Origin: Macrophomina tecta
Lineage: Eukaryota > Ascomycota > Dothideomycetes > Botryosphaeriales > Botryosphaeriaceae
Length of the DNA stretch: 64,000 bases
NCBI GenBank assembly: GCA_024180945.1
Contig: JAKSGN010000006.1
Location: forward strand, 3,286,001 to 3,350,000
Direction: 5' to 3'
Below the pieces are notes generated by a model that saw nothing but the letters and a program-made list of their open reading frames with translations, was not told the DNA's origin and did not search any database. Below, one piece after another: positions 1-12,889 of this stretch. The first letter of the stretch is position 1; every line of letters starts with the position of its first letter. The translations under genes were made by a program, and so were the position numbers.

Positions 1-1777
1 AAGCTGCACGTGGATGCAATCGAGTCCCTGATCTCGCGTGGTACACATTTATGCGGAGAGTGAAGGTGTGTAACCTCAGACGCTGCTACTAAGCCAACAA
101 TAACGGCGAGCATCTAGTCAGCTTCCTGCCTCTCAAAGACGGCTAAACCCGCTGTTACCAATACTGACCGTTTTGTTTCTGGATGTTACCCGGGATCGTT
201 ACAAGTTCCCACGACGCCGCCATCGTCCGGTTCCTCGGAGCGACACGGCCATCACTATGTTACCCCAGGATCCTCCGGTTCGGCTAAGGCATTATTCACC
301 CTACTCGTCCCAGACAAGTTGTTTAGTGTTGGAATATATGGCATCTTAGTCCGCCCTAGCGACAGTGCGGTGTCATACTTTCGCCAGTCCAACAATTAGA
401 CTGTCAGCTTCTTGCACGAGATGAAATAATGGTTACTTATCACCGTTTTTGCGAGAGTCCACAACCAGCATCTAACGCGGCGAAAGAACCCAACGCTCTT
501 TAAAAACGTTCAGTGCTACATGTAGTACAGCAAGGCCTCCGAGTGCCATTTTTAGGAGTATATCTACCATGTGCGGCTCGCCGGCATTTACGGAGCTCTT
601 AATCAAGAAGGGCTGAAGCCCGGACTGACCCTCTCGCTCACGCCACGCTCTACCTGACCCGGGTCGTCGAGTTGCTGAACAGACTACTTCAGATGTGAAA
701 CTAGACAGTGGCGTCACTACGGATTCATGCACCGCAAAAGAAAAAAAAATGCCCGAATCTTTCGGCCTCCGCCATATCCGGTTCGGTCTCTTGCCTTGGC
801 CCAGCCGCAACACATGCTCCTACTCGAATGAACTCAGATATTCTGGGCTCCGGAAGGCACGTACAAGTCTCGCAATCCTCTGGGCTCGGCTGGAAACCCG
901 CCTTGGTTCGTATCGCCCTCCACGCCACGACATCCCCCCAAGCGCCTGTAGCATACCCGGAGAGGCTAGGGGTCCGCCACGGACCGAGCTTCTATTGCTC
1001 CTTGGGACAGCTGCTGAAGCAAGAATTATGCGCCTCCGCTGGCCATCTTCACGATTCGTGCTTATCTCCGTTGAAGAGGACGCCGCTGACTTCTCTCAAA
1101 GCACTCGTCGCTACTTCTCGCTACCACAGGTGCAGTCGTCATGAGTGTTGACAGAGTAACTGGTAAACCAAGATAACAAAAAAGACCAAGCACTGACAGT
1201 ATCACAACGTCAAATCTGTATACGCACAAAAATCAAAGCAAATGGCGCCGCGCTGCCTCCGTATGCCTTCCTGCCATGGGGGTATACCTGCCTGTCTGCC
1301 GTTGACAAGTGATGAGAAACAGCCCATTCGTGACTCTCTTTCAGATGATGCCCAGGTACAACAAAGAAAGGACATGATGACGTCAACAAAGCAGCAGTAG
1401 AAAAGAAGAGGAAATTATTGTACATAACCCCTCTCCCTATGAGTAAGAGGGAAAAATCTCAAGGAGAAAAAGGAAAAAAAAAAGGAAAAAAGGAGGTCGT
1501 CCCATGACCGATATATAGCATAGTTCGCTTTCTCCTCATTCGCCCTTGCCCCTTGAACTCTTTTGAACCAACCGCTTCGCCATTCTATACAACGAAACAC
1601 CGCTTCCACACAAGAAAGGATATCGCTCAGAAGGATGTAAAAGAAAAAGAGACCCGCCATAAATGCTACGACCTGCCTCTCTTTAAAACCCAATTTTTTG
1701 AATCCCCCCCCAAAAAATAACAAAACAAAACGCCGTCTCGTTCTTCTCGTTAATCTCTCTCCCCACCAATCACTCCC
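1..1777. other. Intergenic region, no supportable gene
   Basis: I see no convincing gene here. Short overlapping reading frames at about 695-1150 have no recognisable motif, no clear start context and compete with each other in several frames, as chance frames do. The last 300-400 bases, with purine- and pyrimidine-rich runs near 1440-1500 and 1700-1760, probably include the 3' untranslated region of the histidine kinase gene that ends at 1778. Confidence 0.5.
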
Positions 1778-4700
1778 TTACCTCCTCCCCGCATCCCCAC
1801 CCCTGCCAAACCTCGCGGCCAACTCCTCAATCTTTGGCACGAGCTCCGGAATCCTGAACGGCTTACTAACCACATCATCCATGCCCGCATCCCTCAACTG
1901 CGCGATTTGTTCCGCGCGCGCGTTCGCCGTGACCGCAATAATCGGGACATGCCGCACCAGCTCGCCTTTCTCCTCCCATTCCCTGATCGTGCGCGTGCAC
2001 GCCAACCCATCCATGACGGGCATTTCCTGGTCCATGAGGACGACGGAGAGCTCGAGGAGGGGTGTGGTCGAGGCGTCCGGTTTGGCAAAGTGAGTCGAGT
2101 GGCGGAGCTGTTCGAGGCATTCGCCGCCGTGGTTGGCGACGTGGACGATGAAACCCTGGTTCTTGAGTTGTTTCTGAAGGACCTTCTGGTTGACGAGGTT
2201 GTCCTCGACGATGAGAATGACGATGTCGTTGCGGTCGATGCGAGCCGGAGGTTTGCGATGCTGGCCCTGGCCGCTTGCTGGGCGGCTGGGGACGGGTGCG
2301 GCGAAGTCCTTGGTCTTGATGACTGATTCCGGGGCGCGTTTGTTGCGGGCGTCGCTGGGGGCGCGGGAGAGCGTGACGGGGAGCTGTTCTACCAGGTCGG
2401 CGGGCGGGCTGCTGCGGCGCGCTTTGACGTAGAAGGCGAAGGTGCTGCCTTTGCCTGCTTCGGAGGAGACGCCGATCTCGCCGCCTTGGAGTTCGGTGAG
2501 CTCGCGCGAGATGAAGAGGCCGAGACCAGAGCCGCCATACTGAACGTGGGTGCGGGGCGATGCCTGGGAAAAGCGGAGGAAGAGCATCTTCTTCTCTTCT
2601 TCGGTGAGGCCTCGGCCAGTGTCTTGGACGGCGAAGTGGACGTAAATGTCCTCACCGGTGCCCCAGTCCGGCCCGTCCGTCATGTCCACTCTTTTTGACC
2701 GGGTTGGAAAATAGTTGACAGGTCGGCTTTCTAGCTTTGAGAATTTCTCTGTCGACGCGGCTATCGTGACTTTGATGGTTCGCTTCGCTTCGGTGGTAGT
2801 GAATTTGATGGCGTTAGTAGTGAGGTTGATGAGGACTTGTAGAACCCGAGAAGGATCTAATCTGACCCAATCAACGCCAAGCCGACTGAAAGATTCGTCT
2901 ACCACGAACTCCATCTGTATGTCTGCAGTCTGGAGTTCACCTTCAAACATTTTCAAAGCGCGCTGCACAACTGTCAGGGGCTGGACATCAACCGGGGTGA
3001 CCAGAAGCATGGCAGAATCGATCTTGCTCAAGGTGAGTACATCATCAACAATGCGCTTCTGATGCTGTGCACAGAGGGCAATTGTCTGGGCTGCATCAAT
3101 ACTACTGCTGAGGAGCTCTTCGCCAATCACCATCGTACCCGATTGTTTAAAGTCGATTAGAGAGGAGGATATCTCGTCCGCGCACTGCAATATGGCGCTT
3201 AGAGGATTTCTCATCTCGTGCGAGGTTATGTCGATGAAGTTCTCCTGCTGCCGTTTCAACTCTACTGCTTCCTCCATTTTCCTCTTCTGGAAACCCTCGG
3301 CCCACTTCTGTTGGCTTATATTGGTAAGAGTGCCAAAGACACTTTTGAGAAATCCGTGCGCATTTTTCTCCGGATATGCGCTGAAAAGGACCCAGGTATC
3401 TGTACGATTCCCATTTTTGTCCTCCCACGGCGCTTTGAACCGGAACTCTGCCGTGACCGCTTCAGTTTTCTCCACCAAAGTACTCCAGAGATTGACCACC
3501 ATTTGCTGGTCTTCTGGTTTAACGGCGTCTATCCAACGGTCTGTACTGGCTGTATCTTTGGGAACGCGAGATATCTCGTACCAAGTGTCGTTGCAGTATA
3601 TGATGTGACCTTCCGAATCGGCAATAAACAGACCAGCAGGCGAAAACTCGGCCATGCGGGTGAACCTGGTTTCACTATCTCTCGCTTCCTGGGTGCGAGC
3701 GGCAAGTTGTTCCGACAGCTCCATTCGATCTAGCGCAGCGAGTTTCGCGGCTCTTTGACCCCGTCGGATTTCCTCTTCAAACAACACCACCGAGGCTAGT
3801 GACGTGGCCAATTGTCTGCTCAAGAGCTGGACGAATAAGTTGTAGTCGTCGTCGTACGGTCTTCTAGGATTTACGCCCAGGACCAGGAAACCAAGAATAG
3901 ACTCTCCCGTAGTTGGATGAATGGGGCACACCACGACGGACCGTACGGGGTCATCAAACCCTCGACCGCCGATGCCTTCCATCATATCCTGTGGAAGATC
4001 ACCGCTGCCAATCTCCAGCAGCACGGGCTTATCAGTTTTCATTACCTCTCGTAGAACAGGCCCAAAGCCGTCCATGCTGGTCTTAAGTTCCAGGTGCTCT
4101 GGTGCGCATTTGTGTCCGGGCGGAACGCCCAGAGATCCTTCTAATAAGCATTGCTTCGTGCCGAGGAGACTGCTTGAATGCATGGATGAAGAGTCGCTGT
4201 CCGAATCGTCCGTGACCGAGTACAAGAGCACAAACGGAGTGTCGTATTCGTTACTAGCCAAGGCTTTGAGGACTTGTCTCCAGAAGGATTTGATGTCACG
4301 GGCCACAGCCGTGCGCTCACCAACCTCACGGAGGGTCAGCATGCGTCTTTCGGCAATTTTCCGGCGGGTTTTCTCAAAGGCAGGATTGTAAAGACCCATA
4401 ACGGTACCATCCCCGCCGATCATGGGGATTATCGCCCAGGAGAAGTAGGTCTCCTCGAGGTAGTCGCTCCGTTTGATGAATAGACAGTCGTCATCCTGGA
4501 AAAGGCAGAGGTTAAGGCCCTGCGAGTCAACAAAATCTGCAGCTTCCCACTCACCTTCATGGTTGCTTGGCCAGTAAGTTTAGCGCTTGCAAAGACGTCT
4601 TTGACGTCGTCCCAGATCTCGGCCCAGGCGTCTTTGTAGCTCTGGCCCATCAAATCGGGGTGCTTCTGGCCAGCAAGCAGCACGTAGGCTTCGTTGTAGA

Positions 4701-6327
4701 TTGCGACGAGCTCTTCCCCCCAGTACATAGCGGCGGGATGCGGCGACCTGGAGATCCACATTAGCTTTCTAGGCACATGGGGCGGGAAGGCGAAGACTTG
4801 CGCCATGATGAGATTGCACATCTGCCTGAGATCGGCAGACCAGTACTCAATTGGACCAAGCGGCGTCGAAGCCCAGTCAACACTGCGCGCGAACTGGATG
4901 TGCGGGGGCAGCTCCGAGTCGATGGGAAGGCGGGTCCAGTCGAAAAAGCCTATCTCTTTCCTGGAGGTGGGATAAGCACTGCTTCGAAATGAATCAATAT
5001 CGCCTGCAACAGCCGCGCGGAGGACGCACTCATTTGTGATTGACGGGTGGGAAGCTATCGAAGAGGCGTCCGACGTGGCTCCGAAGATGCGCCCCGTGAT
5101 GCCCGCAAGGGTCTGAGGAGCATCCGGCAGATCGGCGGCGGTCGTCGTAGTCTCGGCAGCGTGCGGTGTGGTGGGCCTGTCAGTCGCCGGACCTGACGCC
5201 AAACCGAAGTAGTCGGCTGCCTCGCGCTCTGTGCTCGGCAGAACCGGGGACTCGGTATGGGTGGGACCATGCTGATCGGCCCCAGAAATGCTCCCTGCAG
5301 ACAGGAGCGGCTGAGCCGCGACAGAGCTGGGCCAGGAGGTCGAGGCTGAAGTGGGCGAGGCGGGGTAATTGCCGCTGACGACGCGGTATCTTCGGCGGAG
5401 AGTGTAGATGGACCATGGCAGGCCGGCGTACAGGATTCCGCGCATGCACCCGTCCAGAGACTCGCCGTGCATCGCGGAGTTGAGAACGCACGACTTGAAC
5501 TCCGCAAAGGCAGCCGTGTCCTGCGAACCAACGATGGCCTTGCCGGTCACGAGGTCGAACAGGCCGATGCTTGCGCGCAGCGCTGAATTGGCGTAGACTA
5601 CATGCAAGTATCCCGGGCCGTAATTTGCAGGCTCGCCCAGATCCACAATGAAAGTTGGCCGCCCATCCTGCTCCAGCACCTCGCCAATGCCTATGCTGCT
5701 CAGAGCGCGGGGCACGTCTGCCTTGTCGCGAAGCTCGGGGGATGCCGGGGGCAGGCTCGAGCGATCGACGGAGGGGCTCGAGCCGGAATATGTGCCGCGC
5801 GCCAGCGTGACAGTCTTGATGCCGCTGTCCTCGCGCGCATTGCTCAGCATTCTCGCGGCGGCCTCGGAGCCGGAGAAGCGCGCGGGCAAGGGCGGGCGCA
5901 GGCGCTTCGAGTTGGAGAAAAAGAGGGGAGATGGAGGCTGCCTACGATCGACGGAGGGGCTGGCGAGGTCGAAGGAATCAAGGGTATGGCGCGCGCGCGA
6001 ATGGAGCTTGCGCCGCTTGTGGATGGGCTCGCTCTGGGAGTGCGTGTGGAGAGACGGCTGGCGGGGTAACGAGCGCTTCGTAGCAGGCGCCGAAGGAGCG
6101 ACGAAAGAATCAACGGCCGGGGTGCCGCGGCGTCGCGTGGGCGGCGGCAGGTCAGACGGCTTCGGCTTCGCGGTGGGCCATGCGGTCGGAGGGGGGTCTG
6201 GGGCGGTGGGCGGCTTGGGGGCAAGGGTCGCGCGGTACTCGGGGGTGGAGAGGCGGCGGCGCTCGGGGGCGGCGGGTTCGACGGCGAGGCCGGGCAGTCC
6301 TGTAAAGATCGAGGGCGGGTTATTCAT
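1778..6327 (-). CDS. Hybrid histidine kinase (PAS/GAF, HisKA, HATPase, receiver)
   Basis: Two exons, 6327-4555 and 4495-1778, flank a 59-bp intron (GTGAGT...TTCCAG) and join in frame, giving 1,496 residues. I chose the ATG at 6327 because the frame upstream has no ATG. Residues 1-300 are Pro/Ser-rich and probably disordered. A PAS-like segment with the STPLGPIEYW motif spans the exon join. A GAF-like region and a PAS domain (AGLFIADSEGHIIYCN) follow. The HisKA box HEMRNPLSAI puts the phospho-accepting His at about 1017. The HATPase has an N box (NLTTNAIKF) and G boxes (DTGRGL, GGSGLGLFIS). The C-terminal receiver has IVEDN and LMDQEMPVMDG, with phospho-Asp at about 1413, and the conserved Lys in SKPF. 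Autophosphorylation and intramolecular His-to-Asp transfer would feed a separate phosphotransfer protein. No transmembrane helix is evident, so it is probably cytosolic. Its fungal HK group and stimulus cannot be assigned from sequence alone. Confidence 0.93.
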
Positions 6328-7569
6328 AGAGGTCGCGGCGGAGCGTGAGGCGGGCGGGCGGATCGCATGCCTACCAGAGGGCAACAATCAGGCTGCCTTG
6401 GCTGGCGGACAGGCGAGACTGGGGCAGAAATGGCGGTTGGAGAGGGCGTGGAGCAGTCTCGTGCGCCTCGCCTGGTGGTGACGGGCCCGGCAGGGGTGCC
6501 GCGTGCTGATGATGCAGTGGCGCCGGCGCACTCGCTGGGACCAGCGCGGTCGGGGCGGGCCTCCAGGCGGCGAGGGCAGCGGCGGCGGCGCGAGGGCGAT
6601 TGGCGATTGACGCTTGACGCTTGACGCTTGACGCTTGTCGCTTGACGCTCGACGATAGACGAGAAGGGCGGGCGCGGCAAAGGCAGAGGGCGGCGGTGCG
6701 GCGGTTTTGGGGCAGCGGGCTGGAGGGTGATCTGCGAATCAAGATTTCGGCCCACCGCGGCCTCGCCACTGCTGCTGCTGGCCACTGTCTCTCCTCCTCG
6801 ACCACCCTGCTCCCGCCGCCCAACCTCTCTCGCCGCCCTCTCCTCCGCAGCCCGCCCCGCCGACGGCTCCGGCGCGAGGCTGCCGCCCGGCGACCATTGG
6901 CCCGCGCTGCCTTGAGACACGCCTGAGTCCTTTCTCGCTGCCCCCGCATCAGGTACCATGTTTCTCCATCCCTTTGCCTTGCCGCAACTCGCCGCCTTTG
7001 TGAGCTCCGGCCATCTTGACTCTCCCGGTCCTCCGCCAAGCCCCGCCACCTGCCGCAAATCAGCGCTGCCGTTGCGCGAGGACGCCGGCGAGCGAAGGCC
7101 CCGATGGCTTGGTGCAGAGCAGCCGGGCCACTGTTCTCGTTTTCTGTGCGTTGATGGCCCTGGTGCAATTCTTACCACGCCCGCCGCACCCGGCGCAATC
7201 CTCCACCCTCTGATATGCCGGCGCAGTCTATACCTAATCCCCCGTGGCCACAACATCCGAGATGGACGCATCTCACAGTCAGCGTCATTTCTCCGCGAGG
7301 GAACTTGGCCCGTCACGTGGGAAATAGCCAGGAAGATATGACGCTGTTGAGTCTGTTTTTGTCGCCCTACATCTGCGTGAAACTCACGCTTCGGGCACCC
7401 ATAGCCCCAGAACACTTGCTGGCCATCAAGCTCCCGCGTTGCCACCATTGTCGTATCGAACTCTTGCCCTCTAGCCCTTCCCCTCATTCTACTCTCTGTA
7501 TCGTCTGCTATTCAGTTTAGATCTCCACCGGCCCTCACCGGATGGTGCCTTTTCGGCATATAAGAGAAG
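6328..7569. other. GC-rich 5' region of the histidine kinase gene
   Basis: This 1.2-kb stretch separates the histidine kinase start (6327, minus) from the start of the decayed plus-strand locus at 7570. It is very GC-rich, so long chance reading frames occur on both strands. One minus-strand frame of about 390 codons runs to 6324 and overlaps the kinase start codon (ATGA). It has no ATG at its distal end and no recognisable motif, so I do not call it a gene. The sequence TATAAGAGAAG just before the ATG at 7570 could be a core promoter for the plus-strand locus. Confidence 0.5.
6607..6648. repeat. Tandem 7-bp repeat (TTGACGC)6
   Basis: Six head-to-tail copies of TTGACGC lie about 280 bp upstream of the histidine kinase ATG. 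The fifth copy reads TTGTCGC. Partial copies flank the array. It probably lies in the leader or promoter of the kinase gene. It looks like a minisatellite-type expansion. No function is implied. Confidence 0.85.
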
Positions 7570-10500
7570 ATGCCTCGAAAAAGAACGGACGGCAACCCTA
7601 CATTACACACGACTCCAGTCCTCAAAGGTGGCAAAGGCCTGCAAGCCGAACCTCGACACGACTTGAATGATCTTGATGAATTCGTCGACAACGCGATCGG
7701 CCAAGAACTGCACAGCGTCCGCGCCGGCCAGGGACCAGCACCCCATGCTACGCGCGCCACCAAGAGCCAACGCACTCAAGAACTTCGCCTCAACCTTTAC
7801 CGGCCATTTGTACAGGCTCTGCGCGATCGTTGCAACGATCTCGCACTTTCTGACGCCATCGCCTTCCATGAACTAAACCTCCGAAGAGCACTGCACAGAA
7901 CGGATAACGATGATCGCGCGTTACCGGCATCGCTGTGGGACAATGCTGAACTGTTAAGGGTGTGTGCTCTTCGAGGAATGCGGACGGCTGGTGTTGGGCC
8001 TGCTACCCTTTCGTGCCAACTTCTGGAGCATGAGCTGGGAGTAGCTCAGGATCGGCCTCCACAAGACCGCTGGAATGAGCTAGACTGGCGTCTAATGCGC
8101 CTCAAAGATCCCGCTCTCCTGGCCCCACCCTTATCACCGGACACTGAAGGTACTCCAACTCGCTTGTCTATCTCTGTTGGTGTGTGTCTGATTGGCTTGT
8201 TGCAAGCTATATACGAAAACCTTCCCCCTCATTCGCCTTCTACGACCTGATCCGAGGCACATATTGGGTATTGTTTTAACAATCCCAATCGCACTGGACC
8301 CGGAAACAGACAAGAGATAATGGAGGCCGGATTGGAAGCCAGCCCTCCTTGACTGGATTCTAGCCGGGATAAACGGGAGAAATTGGACGCAGTTCCGATG
8401 TATCGACTGGTCTCAACGAAGACAATGGAGGGCGATGAAGCTCTTATCCCGCTCATTTGCTGCTGAGGCCTGCTTGAGCGATGAGAAACAATGACGAGGC
8501 GTTGAGGCAGCTGTCAGATCTATCTGGCTCTGTGCTATAGATCCAAACCATACGCACATCGACGGTGGCGAGTGAGGACGCGCGAACGCTCATGCGGTAG
8601 TGGGAAAAGGTGTGCTGCGGCGCTCGTCGAGACGACGGCGGCAGCGGCGGTGGTGGTGATGATGATAGTAGCGATTTTTCCGGCGACGTCGATGTGCAAG
8701 CGATTGTGTGATAAGTGTGGCCTTCTCAGAGGCCAGCTATGATGGCACTGTTTCAGAAGGCGTTTTTCCAGCAAGGGCGTGGCTTCGGGGTGGAAGAGGA
8801 AGAAGGAAGGGAGCTGCAGGAGGAGAAAGTTGGGCAGCTGGAAGAAGAAGAAAAGGAGGAGGAGGAGGACGGCGATGATAGTGACAAGTAGGACGGAAGC
8901 GGCTATGACGAGGCCGAGGGTGACCAGGGCGGCAACGGCCAAGGTAGCGGCGGACAGAATAAAAGCGGACAGGACAACGACAGTCAGGAAAACGACGAAC
9001 AGGGTAACGGATGACGGTATAGCGGGATACATTATGGTGGATGGTAGTTTGAGGGACGAACTGCAGCATCGCTGTATAACGTACAGCGTGACGGTGGCCA
9101 AAACGACGACGTTGACCGTGAGTCACAATCCTCGATCCCATCAACAATCATGTAAAGGCCTTCCTTCATCAATGCAGTACCTCTGTCCAACCACAATGAT
9201 ATCCCCTCCGATCAGGGTCCAAAAAATCACGCCAATGCCTCACCAACAGTCCCAATCTTCGCGGTCAAGCCCGGGAAGGAAGGTCCAAGACGATAAGAGT
9301 GAGCTACCATCCACACCACAGCCAGGAAAACACAAAGAGAAACCAGACCAGTATCAGCCCTCTCGCCATGAAGGCAAGGAGGCCCTAATGGGACGCCAGC
9401 ATCCGCTCAACAGCAGCAAACGTCATCAAACCATGGCACCTCATCATCTGATCCATCCCCGGTCACGGAGTCGATAAGGGACGCGCAAGCCGTGACAATT
9501 TCTGAAGTAACGCCGTCTCCAGAACAAGAGTACGGCTCAAGCCCACCGCAGCTTATGAGCCCGGCACTATTTTGAAGGTCGTCTTCCATACCAACGCGAG
9601 CGGATGGGCCTCGAGACAAGAGCAGTGCGCAAGCCCAGCGTCCCTTTTACGGGAACTGTCTGCAAGCGCTTCGTTTTTACCACCAGCCAATGGGTCGTCT
9701 TTACTGGGGGCGTCGTTACCGACGTAGCTCTCGAAAGCGTCTAGGAGAACGGCCAGGTTCCCGTCTGTGCCCACACAGCATCTCATCACGGGAAGGTCGG
9801 ACAATCCGTTTCCTCCAAAGTGGACCCTTCGCACTCCTCCTACTCCTCGTCGGCGGAATGCGAGGCTTACGTTCAGTAGTCGTGGCAGCCCCGGAAGAAT
9901 TCCGGTGAGGCAGACTCCTGGTGATACTGATAGCGCCGGTGCTGGTGCGTCGAGTTCCACGTCACCTCCGCCGCCAAATATGCCGAGGGCAGGCGGTCAA
10001 TTGAACTCCAGGAGCCATATACCGCCCCTCGCGGTACCGTTCCGGAGACACGATTCTATTCCTCCGCGGAGACTGACACATCTGGATCAGTGCGGTCGGC
10101 GAAGCGGCCGCGCCCTAGCTCAAAAGCTCCACGCAGTACGATCCCGGAGACACAATCTGATTCATGCGGGGATACCGGCGCATCGGGGCCCACGCTATGC
10201 CCGCCGGTGGAAAGGCCGCAGACTGGCCTTGAGGGCCCTCGGCCGCCACCGTTTCTCCTTAGCTTGAGAACGCCGGCCAGCACGATACCGCAAACGCAGC
10301 AATGCTCTCCCTTTTCCGCCGTTTCTAGTTCTGGCGATGGTGCGTCGGGCTCTAGGAAAAGGAGGAGGCTGGGTGAGTTACCTTCTGCGAAAAGAGCTTG
10401 GAGGTTCTGAGAACTAGCCGAGAGGGTCGTGGCGATAGGGCTCCAATCTTGTCCCGGAGGCCAAACTCCCCGGCAATAGAAGCCTGTCCACCTGTTCGGC

Positions 10501-11120
10501 GTCTTCTTCCAAGAAAGGGGGAGAGGAGCCCGACCGCTCAGACGACCCACTGACCGCCGAATATGCCAGCGGCGCCAGGTCCGGCAGAACCGTCCAGGAG
10601 ACCCAGCACTCTCTCTACTCGCCGCCCTTGACCTCCCCCCCCCCAGCGTCACCTCCAGCGATCTCCCCGACTATGAAGAATTCACGCCCCGCGCCGAAAA
10701 ATTCCCCGAGGACGATGAGATTGCCAACGACAACGACGACTATGAGGCACCCGCCACACAGGCGAATGCATCCCTCGGCTTAACGAACGAGGCCGTCTTC
10801 GGCGGCCCGCTGTCGTCGTCACCGCCGCCGCCACCCTTTCTACCTCCTCGTTCGCCCTTGCGCGCCGAACAGCACCATCCTGCTCCGGGCCCCTGCGTCA
10901 CCGCCGTCAAGGCCAGAGTCATATGCTTTCGTGGAGTCGATTGGGGGGCCCCGATCCTTCGCCGGTGCTGTCGGATCAGAGGCCAGGGCTGCGGCTGAGG
11001 AGGTGGACGGTTGGGAGAATGAGGGGGCGAGGCTTTGGACTAAGAGATACGAGGAGTGGAAGAGGAAGAAGGAGAGGAAGGGGCACGGTGAGAGGAGGGG
11101 GAAGTGGGACAGTGTAATGG
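7570..11120 (+). pseudogene. Decayed low-complexity gene, many stops and frame changes
   Basis: An ATG at 7570 opens 226 codons (MPRKRTDGNPT...) with ordinary codon use. After the TGA at 8248 the coding character continues but is interrupted. Frame 3 from about 8630 encodes an acidic, Gly/Asp/Glu-rich stretch with in-frame stops at 8709, 8712, 8889, 9012, 9045 and 9153. Around 9770-10010 the best frame is 2, and around 10020-10410 it is frame 1. That part has three imperfect repeats built on APRxTxPET plus a basic KRPRP/RKRRR patch (nuclear-signal-like). A frame-2 segment from about 10640 is acidic, then Pro-rich. It ends in a charged helix (LWTKRYEEWKRKKERK) near 11040-11090. I see no intron borders that would remove the acidic-region stops, so decay is more likely than splicing. 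I do not recognise the family. The alternative is a real gene with several introns that I could not place. Confidence 0.5.
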
Positions 11121-11249
11121 CTGGTGAGAACGGTGGTGGTACATCGGCGGCCTTCGTGTTGCTTAGGGAGTCATGGATTATGAATGAAAAATCAGATGAC
11201 TTTTGTTGGAATTGTGTTTGGCAATGGAGTCGTTGGCTTTGATATCTGT

Positions 11250-11839
11250 GTTTCTGGCGCGCGTGTAGTTCATCGGTGTCGGTGTTTAGCCTTGAATTCC
11301 GTTTTCGGGGACGCCGTTTGAGCGTTACTGCGTATGGAAATTTCGCGATGGTTGGGCGTTATGGACCAATGGCTTTAATTACGATTGCGCTTTGAATTTT
11401 GATGCTGTAAAGCGGGAGGCGAAGTATACCAGCTTCAAAAGAGTAAGACGTGTGCGGAGCCAGCCACATCGATGCAGGGTCGGGTCGGTGACTACAGTAA
11501 TATCTTAAATGGCCATACTCGAGCGCAACCTTCTATTGATCCCTCTGAAACTTTAGTGTGCTCTCAAATTGGTCTATCTGTGGTTTATGCGTGAAGTGAA
11601 ATATCTCTGTCAGAAACTTGCGGACACGGCCGGTTTCGCTGCCGCCTAGCCTTCACGTCTCCATAATGAGTCCAGCGATGGACTCAAAGTGCCGATATCC
11701 ACGAGTGCCAGGTCCAAGCAACACAAAGGGGGGGAAAGACCGTTAAGACAAGGTCAAGACCGCATACGCTCCCCATCCGGCCTCTTTTCCAAGCAATATG
11801 CATCCAAACCCCCTACCCATCACCCAAACCCTTCCCCCA
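11250..11839. other. Intergenic region
   Basis: About 590 bp between the decayed plus-strand locus and the 3' end of the DJ-1/PfpI gene. I see no gene, no repeat and no RNA-like structure here. Confidence 0.5.
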
Positions 11840-12889
11840 TTACAATCCATAATACCCCGCCCACGGATCATCTCTCCAGTCTCTCACCCTTGTATACTCC
11901 ATGCCCACACTCACATCCTCCGCAACGGCTTCGCCATAGACGTCCGCCATCCACGCCAGCGTGGCGTCGATGCCGGCGCTGACGCCACTACTTGTCCAGA
12001 CCTTGCCGCCGTCAGCGCGCACCCAGCGGGCGTGGGGGACCCAGGCGACGTTGGGGCCGAGCGCGGTGGTGGCGTTCCAGGCGCGCTTGTTAGTAGTGGC
12101 GGCGAGGCCGTCGAGGACGCCAGCGCGGGCGGCGAGGCCAGCACCGGTGCAGATGGTGATGAGGTAGGTGAGGGAGGGAAAGCGGGATGCGATAAACGAG
12201 ACGTAGGGAGCGAGAGAGGAGGCCGGGGCGCGGGTACCGAGGCCGCCGGGAACGAGCTGGCGGGTGGTATTAGTGGCTGAGTGCGGAATTTTCTTCTTCT
12301 TTCCTTTCTTTTTTCTTTTCATTTTCATTTGGGAACGGGAAATGTCGTCGGGAGGTGGCAAACGGAGGGATTGGTGCTTACCAGGACGTCGAGGGGGGGC
12401 GCATTGTCGAAGGTGTGTGTGGGCAGGACTGATTGCGAGAAGCTGGAGTTGGCCGCGTTCATGGCTGGAGAGATGGGGTGCGTGAAAACGGGGTCGAGGG
12501 TGTCGGAGATCTGTGGTTGTTGTTAGTTCCTTTAGTGGAACAGCGACTGGATTGTCCTTGCGAAGCGGATAGTTCCTATGGTAACGAGGTATTGGACGAA
12601 TGAGAGGTGAAGACGTACGAGGTAGAGGTTCATGGTGTGGCTCCAGGACAAGATGTTCAGGGCGTCGAGTGGGCCAAAGACGTCAAGAGCTTGAAACGCA
12701 GGGAACAGGAGCATGCCATAGTTCAGTGGCACTATAAGGGTGATTAGTTTAAGGCCATCGGGCGAAGAAGTGTACCTTACGGCTTGAGTTGGTGAAGCGC
12801 GGTTCCAAAGCATCCGCAGAAGCTGTAGGAGTGAGAGCAATGCTCAGGAGTCCCATACTTCTAGAGAGATAGGGTATATTCAAGCGCAT
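11840..12889 (-). CDS. DJ-1/PfpI family protein (isonitrile hydratase-like)
   Basis: Four exons (12889-12781, 12731-12619, 12510-12382, 12256-11840) join in frame to 255 residues. The introns are 49, 108 and 125 bp with GT-AG ends. The start at 12889 gives a hydrophobic N-terminus ending in a TASA-type site, so secretion or vacuolar targeting is possible. The core starts with YGMLLFPAFQALDVFGPLDAL, the usual first strand of the class I glutamine amidotransferase-like fold. LVPGGLGTR is the acidic-loop region and CTGAG holds the predicted nucleophile Cys at the nucleophile elbow. A conserved-looking C-terminal block follows (VWTSSGVSAGIDATLAW). This layout matches the AraC-N-terminal/InhA branch of the superfamily. 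Members include isonitrile hydratases and uncharacterised hydrolases, so the substrate is unknown. No operon-like neighbour suggests a pathway. Confidence 0.85.

Noticed and set aside
8229..9147. Hydrophobic minus-strand frames opposite the acidic-tract locus
   Set aside because: They are antisense images of the Glu/Asp/Gly-rich repeats (GAG read as CTC, GAC as GTC), not membrane proteins.
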